This document shows positions 12,667-23,800 of a stretch of 64,000 nt of DNA, in pieces. Made by a program: the position numbers and the translations under genes. How positions within the stretch are numbered: the stretch's first letter is position 1; each line of letters begins with the position of its first letter. Source of the DNA: Plazaster borealis (Eukaryota; Echinodermata; Asteroidea; Forcipulatida; Labidiasteridae); the NCBI GenBank assembly GCA_021014325.1, contig CM037464.1, positions 7,037,127 to 7,101,126 on the forward strand, in the 5' to 3' direction. The notes under the pieces were generated by a model that ran no database searches, was not told the origin of the DNA, and saw only the letters and a list, made by a program, of their open reading frames with translations.

Positions 12667-13300
12667 CTCAACAAAGCCGGAGAAGACAACGACGTCCGTG
12701 TATAAGTAACACAAAATATCCAATGAGTCTCTTGTCCTGAGGTATGATGAGAGTTTTTAGCTGGGGATGGCGAGAGCGCGATGCTGGTCCGTGCTTGAGC
12801 CGAAGATTACCCGACTAGGATACCCTCCCTGCTCGGTGGTTTACGCTGCTGCTAACGACTGCACTGCATCCGTAGCTGTCAGAATCAGCCTAACATCACA
12901 CGGGCGTGTGTGTGTGTGTATGCATCCCAGGTACCGAGCAGCTCACGTCGCACCGCAGCTTGCGAGAGATACAAATTATGCAGCCTCGCCTTAAGAGAGC
13001 GCTCGCTTCCACACAACCCACGACACTCAAAAACGGTCGCGTATTATTGCGAGTACCAGACTATCCTTTCTGCGGGTACACAGCACGAAGTGAATTGTGC
13101 ATTCATACACTCACATAGAGGGGGTCAAGCAGACGGTTCAGCTCATGTTTATATTTAACAGGGTCTCTTTTGTTATGAAGGTGTGACTACGCATGCGTCT
13201 GGTAATATTTCTGACACACACGCCTTGATGTTTTCAAGGGTGCGCGGCCATCTTGCGGCTCACCTGGCGAGGGTTTGCCCTGCTAATATCGACTAATCGA
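12667..13300 (-). promoter_or_regulatory. Putative Gene C upstream and promoter region
   Basis: The sequence just upstream of the Gene C start codon is GC-richer than its surroundings. GCGGCCATCTTGCGGC at about 13245-13260 contains the YY1 consensus CCATCTTG, and a TATATTTAA-like stretch lies near 13150. No transcription start can be fixed from sequence alone. Confidence 0.35.
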
Positions 13301-13434
13301 TTGTTTTGTACTGCGGCCATTATTACTCATTTTCCTTTTCTTTATGTGTTGTTCATACGCATCCTTTTAACCAAATACGCGTACGGGAGTTTCTAATCTT
13401 TAATACTACAACAGTCAGTTTGAGGCATTAAAAA

Positions 13435-13835
13435 GGACAAGTTTGCATGAGATTAAAATTGTATACCTTTGGTTTTTGGAACCGTTCGATAGTTTTAATC
13501 CTATATATAAATGAAGATATACAATAAAACTAACCTGTGAAAATTTCATTTGGTCGCGTTTTTGAGATGTCGCCGAAAATCTGGAGCGGTTAGTGTCGAC
13601 GCAGGCAGAATAATCCGCAAATGGAATACACAATCTGAGAAACGTTACTGACAGTAATGTTTCTCAGATTTAAATAGTTGTGGATAAAAGCTTATATCTT
13701 TTTTCATAACACATTACTTCGAGGTGAAATTATTCTCAAAATTCGTTATACTATCGAAAGCTGCTGTACTTCTAACCAAGTAGGTTTTGTTTGCCATTAA
13801 TTTTAAGAGTGATTACCAAACGTATACCTTCCCTC
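13435..13835. repeat. Dispersed inverted-repeat element (family M7)
   Basis: It shares GAAATTTCACAGGTTAG-like and ACCAAACGTATA end words with 23130-23625 and 55085-55220. A perfect hairpin at 13637-13673 (arms TGAGAAACGTTACTG and reverse) lies inside. Class unassigned. Confidence 0.6.
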
Positions 13836-14037
13836 AAAAGTAATAGAACATAAGCAGCGACAGTTTAAATAAACAAGCTGTTGGTATTTTTGTCTTCTAC
13901 AGTTTTGTGTATAATTTGTTAAACATGTACACGTATTCTTTTTTCGAAACTTTTTTAGTACACAACGATACAAAAAGTGAATTCTAACAAACTGAGACTT
14001 TTCAAAAAGGTAAACAAACAATCGCTCTAGTGTTTCT

Positions 14038-14240
14038 AATTAGCAGAGTGTTGGTTCGAGTCCCGGTCGTAGCACTGTTTGTGTCATGGGACATTAACAT
14101 TAAGCGGTAGGTCCCGTGTATTAGGATTTGTAGTGTACATACAAAGAACACGGAACACTTATCGTGGAAAAGAACCCCGGTGTTTCTGGTGCACCTATAG
14201 CGAACACCCTTGTTTACAGGTTTCCTAAGGCTTGCGAGCT
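14038..14240 (+). repeat. SINE-1 copy, 5-prime truncated
   Basis: It starts within the tRNA-like head (GTGTTGGTTCGAGTCCCGGT) and continues through the body words GGTCCCGTGT, GAACACGGAACACTTATCG and ACCCCGGTGTTTCTGGT, which match the copies at 23.6-24.2 kb. Confidence 0.8.
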
Positions 14241-15104
14241 ACAGTGATTAAGTTCACTTATGAGGCACAGTACGTGTATACATCGGTGAAGGGAAGAAAG
14301 AAACATATTATTGTTTGCTGAATGGAGCTATTAATCTTCTTTTTTTAATCGAAGGAAAACGGAATAAACTCCTCCCAAGCACGCCCTCACGACCCAAAGG
14401 CACTCTCGTCCAACAAGTTGAGATGTGGTAATTACAACTACGCATACACACCGAGTTATCTTTTCACGCTGTTTTCCCGCCAAATGTTTTCCGCCATATT
14501 GTCCGCGGGGGGGGGGGGATATTTCTATTTTTACATTGCATCTCCCTTCTCTGGAGCAGGTGCAGTTTGCATTCAAGGCTAGTTGAGAGCTAGTCTCCTA
14601 CTCAAGACACATGTCATCGCTTTGCATCAGTATCATCACCATCGTCATCATGCGTAACGTTCACATCGCCGATGTGTTTGTCTCCTGTCGACACTTTGGC
14701 ATGACGTCGGCGCCTTGTCTCGTTTGCGCGATAGCGACTTAAACAACTCTAATTTCAGGACCCACTCAGTTTGTATGCGTAAATATCTTGTTCGGTAAAG
14801 ATTTGTTCAATTGAAATTACGACGGGATGGTCGTTCCAGTATTTAAACTTTGGATTGGCAAAATAGACGCAGTCAGTGTTCCACGTTTTGTGTGATGAAT
14901 CAAACACAAGAAATACAAAATCTGTGAACATTTAGGCTTAATCCGTTGTATGAGACAGGAGAAATTAGTGAACATTCATGCAGAATATTTAGCATGTGAA
15001 GACGTTGTCCATAATTTTGATGGTAATGACCGAAATCCGCTGTTGCGTTTTTGTTTTTCTTTGGGGTTTTTCCAGGTACAGTTTTCTCGAATATGACTTC
15101 ATTG

Positions 15105-16425
15105 AGGGTGAAGGGGCAAGAGGTAGGGTGAAGGGGCTAGAGGTAAGGTAAAGGGGCTGGAGGTAGGGTGAAGGGAGGTATAGGGTGAAGGGGCTAGTAG
15201 GGTGAAGGGGCTGGAAGTAGGATGAAGGGAGAGGGTGAAGGGGCTAAAGGTAGGGTGGATGGGGTAGAGGTAGGATGAAGGGGCTCGAGGTAGGGTTAAG
15301 GGGCTGGAGGTATGGTGAAGAGGCTATACGTAAGGTGAAGGGAGATATAGGGTGAAGGGGCTAAAGGTAGGGTAAAGGAGCTAGAGGTAGGGTGAAGGGG
15401 CTCGAGGTAGGGTCAAGAGGCTAGAGGTAGGGTGAAGGAGCTAGAGGTAGGGTGAATGGGCTAGAGGTAGAGTGAAGGGGCTAGAGGTATAGGGTGAAGG
15501 GGCAAGAGGTAGGGTGAATGGGCTGGAGGTAGGGTGAAGGGGCTAGAGGTAGGGTGAATGGGCTGGAGGTAGGGTGAAGGGGCTAGAGGTAGGTTGAAGG
15601 GGCTGGAGGTGGGGTGAATGGAGGTATAAGGTGAAGGGGCAAGAGGTAAAGGGTGAAGGGGCAAGAGGTAGGGTGAAGGGGCTAAAGCTAGGGTGAAAGG
15701 GCTAGAAGTAGGGTGAAGGGGCTAGAGGTAGGGTGAAGGGGCTGGAGGTAGGGTGAAGGGAGGTATAGGGTGAAGGGGCTAAAGGTAGGGTGAATGGGCT
15801 AGAGGTAGGGTGAAGGGGATAGAGATAGGAGGAAGGGGCTAGAGGTAGGGTGAAGGGGTTAGATGTAGGGTAAAGGGTCTACGGGTGAAGGGGCTAGAGG
15901 TAGAATGGAGGGGGTAGATGTAGGGTGAAGGGGCTAAAGCTAGGGTGAATGGGCTAGAGGTAGGGTGAAGGGGCTAGAGGTAGGGTGAAGGGGCTAGAGG
16001 TAGGGTGAAGGGGCTGGATGTAGGGTGAAGGGGCTAGAGGTAGGGTGAAGGGGCTAGAGGTAGGGTGAAGGGGCTAGAGGTAGGTAGAGGTAGGGTAAAG
16101 GGGCTATATGTCGGGTGGAGGGGCTGGAGGTAGGGTGAATGGGCTAGAGGTAGGGTGAAGGGGCTAGAGGTAGGGTGAAGGGGATATAGAGGTAGGGTAA
16201 AGGAGCTAGAGGATAGGGTGAAGGGGCTAGAGGTAGGGTGAATGGACTAGAGGTAGGGTGAAGGGGCTAGAGGTAGGGTGAAGGGGCTGGAGGTAGGGTG
16301 AAGGGAGGTATAGGGTGAAGGGGCTAAAGGTAGGGTGAATGGGCTAGAGATAGGAGGAAGGGGCTAGAGGATAGGGTAAAGGGGCTAGAGGTAGTGTGAA
16401 GGGGCTGGAGGTAGGGTGAATGCCG
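15105..16425 (+). repeat. Large minisatellite, unit about 20 bp
   Basis: About 1.3 kb of tandem copies of GGGTGAAGGGGCTAGAGGTA, with variants of 18-23 bp. The plus strand is almost all purine plus T, with very few C. Open frames on the minus strand here (for example 15461-15664) are just the repeat translated. The G-triplets at regular spacing could form quadruplex or triplex structures. Confidence 0.95.
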
Positions 16426-16429
16426 GGCC

Positions 16430-17180
16430 AAACATGGTTGCACCACTGTGCACATAATAATGCATGTAATAGCGAGTATTTTTACCCCGGTAGAAAATAC
16501 CACACCAGCCACAAATCATTACGTAACTGTGATTAAACCTTTTAATAAATCATGGCAGAGTTGATACATTTAAATAATTATGCATGATAATATAATAATA
16601 TCTACTAAAACACTATGATCGGATGCAAAAGGCAAATAATTTCACATAATTCTCCTATACAATTTGGCTTTTAAATTACCATGTTGTATTTTTAAATTTA
16701 TTTACATGAGAACAATATCCTTTTACTCCTAATTTTTTTGTAAAAATAGTCTAATGATATTTCCTTTATACGGTCCTTCCTACCTTCGGGTTCTAAAGGT
16801 AAGTATTTTCATTTTTCTAGTTTTGTCACCCCATACCTTTAGTGGGTTTTATTAACCTAGTTTGAGATAAACCTGCATAAAATCAAAATTACAATAAAAC
16901 AGTCCTTTAGCCTGAAATTTATAACCCGTGAAAATGTGTGAACAGAAATAATTCCATTCTCTCCAAGACATTAAATGGCAAATTCTTTTCAGATTAATGT
17001 AAAATAAAATCTTGTTTTATCCATTATTTCATTCTGTATGGTTTTTATTTGCTTGTTTTTTTGTTGTTCATTCGAACCAGTGAGTGAAGTTAGGATGAGT
17101 GAGTTGTAGATGCTGATACCTCATGGCATTGGAGGTAAAAATAGTCGCTATAAGAGGACATAATGAATGATTCGTATCGC
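16430..17180. other. Intergenic, AT-rich
   Basis: I see no gene. The sequence is AT-rich with no strong inverted or tandem repeats. The minus-strand frame 17068-17430 overlaps a dispersed repeat also seen near 56600-56700 (shared GAGTACCCCC and ACACCATGCC words) and is not supported as coding. Confidence 0.5.
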
Positions 17181-17184
17181 CTCG

Positions 17185-17525
17185 GGACGCTAGGTGGAAG
17201 TAATACCAGATATTTAATGTCCGTTGTTTACGTAAGCTTTGAACCACAATACTGTCTGCTCTGTAATATACCACACCCGCCAATTGTTTCCATACATTAA
17301 CACACTCTTTTCCTCTTGTGCGGGAGTACCCCCTCCTAAAATCCTCTAAATAATTCCTGAATTTCCCAGAACACAATGAATACACAATAGGAAAGTGTTG
17401 TGCATGGGGGGGGGGGACACCATGCCACATGTATAGTATGAGAGATCATTGCTCTAGGCATGTGCATTTTTTTCCCAGGAACAATTGATTCACCTGTGGT
17501 AAGTCTGCTGCCACCTAGCGTCCCC
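17185..17525. repeat. Inverted-repeat element (family M6-like, GGGACGCTAGGTGG ends)
   Basis: The left end GGGACGCTAGGTGG and right end CCACCTAGCGTCCC are inverted. The right terminal AAGTCTGCTGCCACCTAGCG is shared with the short palindromic element at 58.6 kb and a lone end at 21560-21590. The interior differs from the 58.6 kb copy. Confidence 0.7.
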
Positions 17526-18111
17526 ACAAGTCTCACATTAATGTAATAGTCAGCCCTTCCCAAGAAATATGCTAGTTGCATTCATCACGCATGCTTACAT
17601 AAGTTATTGGTGCTGGACAGTAGGCAAGGCTCACAAACGTGTATGGGTCACGCCATCATCAGCCCCATACAAAAGGGCGTGATGTTCCCTAATTTTGCCC
17701 ACCAGTAGTGTTAGTGCACGCGCGATGTGCCATTTACATAATTTCATGGGAAGGGTCTATTGCACCGGGGATGATACAAAAAAAGGTAAGAACAAAATAA
17801 TAATACACGTGTCGTTTCAAAATTATCCAATCCATTCGGAGACTTTGAAGTTCATACTTAGAAACTACATTTTGATATTTCAAACAAATCAAATAAAACT
17901 GCAGCCGTCGATTTCACCAAACTCTTCCTAAAGATTAATCCTAAGTTAGGACGAGTTACTCGTCCTAACTCGAGATAGGCATAATCCTAGCATTTCGTGA
18001 AGTCGGCTGCAGCATCACGGGACCTTGGAGTTTTGTTTTTTTTTGTTTTTTTTGATAACACATCCAACAGCACAATTAGCGCCAATAACAGGATGAATAG
18101 GAAACGAGAAG

Positions 18112-18290
18112 AAATGCTCAGTTTTAGATGTAGGAAGAAAACCCCAATAGGGGAAAACCCACGCAATCAGGTAGGGACTGAAAACCCAATTCACATGCAA
18201 GGCTCCGGTCTGCGGTGGGATTCGAACCGGGGTCCACAGAGGTGAAAGGCAGGGAAAGAAACCACTGAACCAACCTGATCCCCTACCATC
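18112..18290 (-). repeat. tRNA-derived SINE (SINE-3)
   Basis: Read on the minus strand it begins with a tRNA-like head (GGTTGGTTCAGTGGTTTC, then CCCCGGTTCGAATCCCACCG) and continues through TGGGTTTTCAGTCCCTAC. Related copies lie at 19675-19790 and 32090-32270. Confidence 0.8.
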
Positions 18291-18854
18291 ACCTTTATAC
18301 AAAACTTACATTGAGAAAATATATTTTTACTAATTAAATTTGAAGCAATAACAACTTTAAAATGAACAAAAACCTTTGACTACTTCTAAACTAAGTGCAG
18401 CTTCTGATATTACAATGTTCGTCCTTAGTCATTTTAAACAATATTTACGAAATGATTCACATAAAAGTAAACCAACCTTCTTTCGGTCAACAAACACATC
18501 TTTACAAGCAGTCGTTACCGAAAGGAAAAAGGGAGTGTCAGAGCGAAAGAGGGCGCCCTAGCAATGTTAAGATTCGGTCAAGCTTTTTTTCTCTGTCACG
18601 CAAATAATTCTTTTGAAAGACAATTATTATTATTTCAATTCTAACTTTTAAAATTAGTATTACAACGTACCATTTCAGTGTTTATGTTAAAGAATGTGAC
18701 AGTACTCATGCTTTGTGGATCAAATCTATTTTGTAACGAATCACCCTGTAAACCTCCAATAAAATGTAGAGAAAGAAAAAAATAGATTTCGTTCTGAAAA
18801 TATTTAACTTATGAAGTGTTCAACTGACTTCACAATAAACGATAAACTCTGTGT

Positions 18855-19015
18855 ATATACCTTTTGTATATGACGTCATTTGAGTAGGGCCCCCTCGGTG
18901 AGAGGTCAACAGAAAGATGCTCATTGGCCCATCCTGTGCGCCGGGCGCACATTTGCGCGTTTTATTGTTTCATCACCGTTTTACCTCTAAGATGGCGGCG
19001 TGATGAAGTTAATGC
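18855..19015 (+). promoter_or_regulatory. Promoter-like patch with CRE and YY1 motifs
   Basis: A perfect CRE palindrome TGACGTCA sits at about 18871-18878. About 110 bp further, in locally GC-richer sequence, AAGATGGCGGCG near 18990 is a strong YY1-type motif often found just downstream of transcription starts. No downstream gene is recognised, so this may be an orphan promoter or belong to a mobile element. Confidence 0.3.
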
Positions 19016-19109
19016 ATGAAGTTCAGGGAAAGATTGAACATGCAAAATGTTTTACCCGGTAGACAAAGTAAAAAACAATGATTACGAAAAGAAGAAAGCT
19101 CATTGCAGT

Positions 19110-19445
19110 ACAGTGGTAAGCTTTCGTGGATAAAATCCAAAAGGTTTCAATTGCTGGACAAAGTCAGACAAACACACAAGACATAAACAAAGGTCAAACA
19201 TATAGTAGAGAAGATCAAGGAAATGAAATGGAGATGGGCATTGCAAGAAGGCAAGACAGCAGATGCACCAAGAGACTCACAGAATGGCATCTTATAACAG
19301 GCAAGAGAAAAAGAGGAAGACAAACAATGAGACGGAGAGCTGAAATCACCACATAATGAACACGGCAACATAGAGTAGAATGACAAGGGACAGACGAGAG
19401 TGGAAACAATGGATGATTACAGCCTGATGATGATGATTATGATGA
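19110..19445 (+). mobile_element. 3-prime end of a non-LTR retrotransposon (RTE-like)
   Basis: The translated region 19200-19356 contains GIARRQDSRCTKRLTEWHLI and TGKRKRGRQTMRRRAEITT, a C-terminal motif common in LINE endonuclease-reverse transcriptase proteins (often mis-annotated as craniofacial development protein 2). The following sequence ends in GAT repeats (19424-19445), typical of RTE-type tails. Frames are broken, so it is a dead fragment. Confidence 0.78.
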
Positions 19446-19674
19446 TTTATATTATAGACTACCAATCATGATTGATTTAATTGACTAAACTTGCATCGGT
19501 ATCACAAACTGAATTATTTAGTCGGCATCGCATCCTAATGGAAACATGACACCAACTTGTTTATACAGAAGACAATGAAGATATTTAAGTTTAAAGAAGT
19601 GGACGTCACACCAACTTTTGTAAAGAAGACAATGAAGAAATTTAAGTTCATGAAGTGAGAGCAAATCCTTAAAG

Positions 19675-19790
19675 AGTGGAAAAAACACGCAGTCAAGTAG
19701 GGACTGAAAACCCAATCCACATGCAAGGGAATCCACAGAGGTGAAAGGCAGGGAATAAAGCACTGAGCCAACCTGGCTGCTAGTATGCCT
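19675..19790 (-). repeat. SINE-3 fragment
   Basis: It contains the same words as the 18.1 kb copy (AGTAGGGACTGAAAACCCAA, ATCCACAGAGGTGAAAGGCA, CACTGAGCCAACCTGG) but lacks part of the B-box. Confidence 0.75.
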
Positions 19791-19872
19791 TGCTACAGAT
19801 AAAAAACACTTGTATTTAATACCCAGTACACGTAGTACAAACATACACATTGTCTTGCAATCGCAGGTACCC

Positions 19873-20245
19873 TTAAAGGCACTGTACACGTTTGGTAATT
19901 ACTCAAAATATATGTTAGCATAATAACTTACTTGGTAACGAGCAACGGAGAGCTGTTGATAGTATAAAACATTGTGAGAAACGACTCCCTCTGAAGTAAC
20001 GTTGTTTTTGAGAAAGAGGTAATTTCTCACTAAAATATAAAAAAACTTCAGGCCAGAAGCCTTTTTTAGGCATCTGAAAGCACACCAAATAATTGTACAA
20101 CAAGGGTGTTTTTTCTTTCATCATTTTCTTGCAACTTCGATGACCAATTGAGCCCAAATTTTCACAGGCTTGTTATTTTATGCATATGTTGGGATACAAC
20201 AAGTGAAAATACTGGTCTTTGAAAATTACCAAACGTGTCCAAGCT
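19873..20245 (-). repeat. TTAA MITE (family M1) just downstream of Gene B
   Basis: It starts TTAAAGGCACTGTACACGTT and ends AATTACCAAACGTGTCC. The distal TTAA is lost. It lies about 40 bp beyond the Gene B stop codon and so may form part of its 3-prime UTR. Confidence 0.85.
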
Positions 20246-20282
20246 TTGATTCAGTGAAAACAAATGTTTCTGAATTGTCACT

Positions 20283-20868
20283 TTAATACAAGCCGTAAAA
20301 GTTGTTAAGTCGAGAACGCTGTGAGAACTGCACTTGCCTTGAGCCGTAGCGGCTACCTCGGTCCATGCTATACATCCCTGGGCTGGTCGGGCCAAGGAAG
20401 TACGCCTGGTCCCGCTCAAAATCCTGCACCACGCTGTCTAAAGCTCCTACAGCAAGTAACTCGTCCCTGGCCAGCATACTGAAGTCACCAGTGGGTCTGT
20501 ACTCCGTGGAGACCTGGCGTTGTGGCTGCATTGGTTGGAGGGGTGGGGATATAGGTGCCGGTCGGCCGGGGTTCGAGCCAGGACGCCTCCCACCGGCACC
20601 GGGGTAATCTCTCGTGGGGTGATACACGTCCGTGTCCCCGGACACGGGATCAGTGGGCTCTGCTACGGCTCGGTCGTCGTCGGTTTGAGCACCTTGGTTG
20701 ACTGCTCCACCAACATCGTAGCCCGAGGCGAGACTGCTTCTCGGGGATTGACCCTGCATTACCGATGGGGCAATGGCCACGAGACGGTCCACTCCTCCGT
20801 CCTCGTTTCTGACGCCATTCCCATATTCCTCAGAAGTCCTTAAGCTTGGATGAGGCCTTCTGCCTTGT
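20283..20868 (-). CDS. Gene B exon 10: cytoplasmic tail and stop
   Basis: These 586 bases enter in phase 2 after a TTTCAG acceptor and end at TAA. About 195 residues are Gly-, Pro-, Arg- and Ser-rich, with a [10 protein letters not shown] motif that could bind SH3 domains, several tyrosines (EEYGN, DVYHP, TEYRP, MYSMD) and a C-terminal NFYGLY. I recognise no folded domain. The reverse strand also has open frames, which are shadows of this GC-richer exon. A TTAA-flanked MITE begins about 40 bases beyond the stop, so the 3-prime UTR probably runs into it. Confidence 0.82.
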
Positions 20869-23800
20869 CTGAAACAAGATACGATAATTTGGATTGAGTA
20901 TGAAGTGGAATGAGACAACGTGAGATTGATCAAAAGATCGAGGAGTCCAACCGACCCATCGTGTTCTGCCGAGAGAGACAGTTTAATAAAGCCTGTGTAG
21001 GCAGACGTTTTCTGCTTACGAAGCGACCCTCAGCACAAAATTTATCTTTCACAAGCACAAGGCACGCTACCACCCCCCCCCCCCGGAGTCGGATAGGCCC
21101 TTTTCGAAACGACCGGCTGAACGCATAGCACGCGTTTAGTCAAAACAACTGAGGGGCCTAACTTGCCTGAGCCGAATCCGAAGCCGAAGCCGGTCGTTTC
21201 GAAAAGGGCCTATGTCCCCCTATACGGCGAATTGTGTGAAAATGTCATCTGATAGCGCCCTCTGTTGAATTAACATCCTCAGGGGAACAAACCCCCCCTG
21301 TTATGACACCGATGGTCCTTGTGACGAAACAATGCAAACCCATTGTGGACGCGCGATACGTGCTGTAATCGTCTCGATCGTTTGTTGTGAAACACATTTT
21401 TCCTCACGGAAGGGTATCGAATACAATGACATTTTACACCGTTATAACTTCTAATTTTATCCCCCACTCATATGAGAACTCAATCTATTGGAAAATGAGT
21501 ACGAAACAAAATTTAATTTTACCTAATTGGAGCCCCTCTAATCACACACAAAATTGCTTCTGGTAAGTCTGCTGCCACCTAGCGTCCCACCCCAAATCAC
21601 CCATCATCTACAACAAAATAATGATCTCCAGCCTAACATGTATAACTAACCTCGCGGGATGTTTGGGTTCCATGCTGACCAGAGCCACCAGGATGATTAG
21701 AACGATTACAACAATGGCCAAAACAGCAGCGACTACAATGACTGGAGATAAACACAAAGCATCAATATATTTATTACATTGTAAAAACGGATGGGGGAAG
21801 GGAGCTTTTAAAATCTTAGAAAGGATTTAATTCACATGAGTATAGTAGCCTTCAAGGGACACCCAGACTACAATGTTGATGCCAGTTTTCATGTCAAATT
21901 TGTTGCAAAGTTTAACAAGTTATTTGACTTTAAGACCAACGTATGAGATGTCCCTTTAAAGCCACCATAATCACTATTCAAATATTTGATTTCCCTTATG
22001 AGCTATCACTAAAAACCACAGTAAATATTTAAAACGTGTATGTCTCTTTAAAGCCACCATACATGTAGTATGAAAGTCTTTGATTTACATGAAACCCACA
22101 GTAGCAATTATTCAAATCATGGATGTCTTTTGGAAGCAACCTTCGTAAATATTCAAGTTGTGGATGTTAGCCACAGTAGTAAAACAGCGTTGTTACCCTG
22201 ATAATAATGGAGGACACTTACTAGCTATGAGCCAAACTGGTGTGGGGTTCTTTGGTTGACAGACCAAGTCGTTATCGTATGACCCGTCGGCCTCGCACTT
22301 GGCCTCGGTTCTTCCATCGACAGCTTCAAATGTGTCGTCACATGTCACAGTTAAAGTCTGGCCCACCGGGAGCTTTGTCAGACCCTGTGCGTCAACCGTG
22401 CCGTCCTTTACTACTGGTATGGAGCAGGGAACCGCTTCTGGTGTTGAAGACTCTACCAATGAAAAAAAATAAAATGGACCAAAACAAATATTAGTTTCCC
22501 AGTATTAAACTGTGCAAATCCAAGGTTACTCGCGTTACCGTTGATTAACCAAACGGGACCAGCGAATAGTTACCTGATTGACTGTCGTAACTGGACGCGT
22601 CAGGAAAATAATTCCAAGCACAAAACAAAACAGATTTCTGATTGCTGAAGTATGATGAGCAACCATTGTATTGCACATTATTAAAACAGCGTGACGTCAG
22701 ATTGGTACTGGTTTCTGTGTATCATGTGTGTTTTAATCCAAAAGGTTTTCCTCGGCTTAAAACATCGTCCATGTAATACAAATTACTGTAACACAAAAGA
22801 CATCTGCTCTAGAATGTGCAGCCGTGGGTTCGAATCACCCCGAGGTGTATATGACTTCCCCCACTCTACCAAACTCCCCGGTCAGAATTGACCCAGATTC
22901 CGTGTCCCATCCTAAAGGGACCTGACCTGTTTCCTTGTCAGGCTGACCCGGACACTGGTTAAACGAATTTTGGATTTGACTCGGATTCTGTGTCATTTTG
23001 ACACAGTTTCTAGTCAGATTGACAACGACTCAGGGTCACACTGACTCAGAAATGAGTCAGGCTCCATGAAGCCCGGAATTCGGGTCAATTCTGTTTTTAG
23101 AATTTAAAGTTTATCTGTTTTTAAAGTTTCTCAAAATGCATTATACTAACCAAAGCTGCTGTACTCCATACCAAGTAACTTTTTATTGCCATTCATTTTC
23201 AGAGTCACCAAACGTATAATATAAAGACCCTTTTAGTTTTAAACCCTTAAAGGGCGGGTATAGGCCTACATTTGGTAATATATTACAAAAATAAAAGACC
23301 CTAAAAACTTACTTGGTAAGAAGCACTGCAGCTATTGATAATGTATAACATTTCGATAAACAGTTCCCTTCAAAGGAAGGTGGTTTTAGATAGAGTGATT
23401 CAAATACATTTCAATATGTGAAACGTTTCAGGATGAAACGTTTCTCAAATTGTGTATTCCAATCACGGAGTATTCTTTCTGCGTGGACATAACCTCTCGA
23501 GATTTTCGCTAATTATCTCAAAAACGCTACCAGCTTTTGAAATGAAACTTTCACAGATTAGTTTTATTGTTTTACATCTACAATTATGGGAGTAAAACAA
23601 TCGAACGGTTCCAAAACGCAAGGTGTATTTTGCCTCTAAATCGCGTGGCCTTAAGAGCACCGGACTCAAGCTCTGGTTTTTCTGATCAACAGAGTGTGAG
23701 GTTCGAGTCCCGTCAAGGTACTTGTGTCTTTGATCAAGATTCTTTTTCGTTATTGCTTTGTCCTTCGGATGGGACGTCAAACCGTTAGTCCCGTAAGAGC

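Noticed and set aside
15105..16425. CRISPR-like regular repeats
   Set aside because: Units are contiguous with no unique spacers, and the genome is eukaryotic.
15461..16512. Pro/Leu/Ser-rich minus-strand frames
   Set aside because: Simple translation of the 20-bp minisatellite; period and interruptions follow the repeat, not codons.
19518..19889. 123-codon minus-strand frame
   Set aside because: Built from a local duplication and a SINE-3 fragment.
20365..20843. Plus-strand frames of 80 and 107 codons
   Set aside because: Antisense to the GC-richer tail exon of Gene B; no start or splice context of their own.
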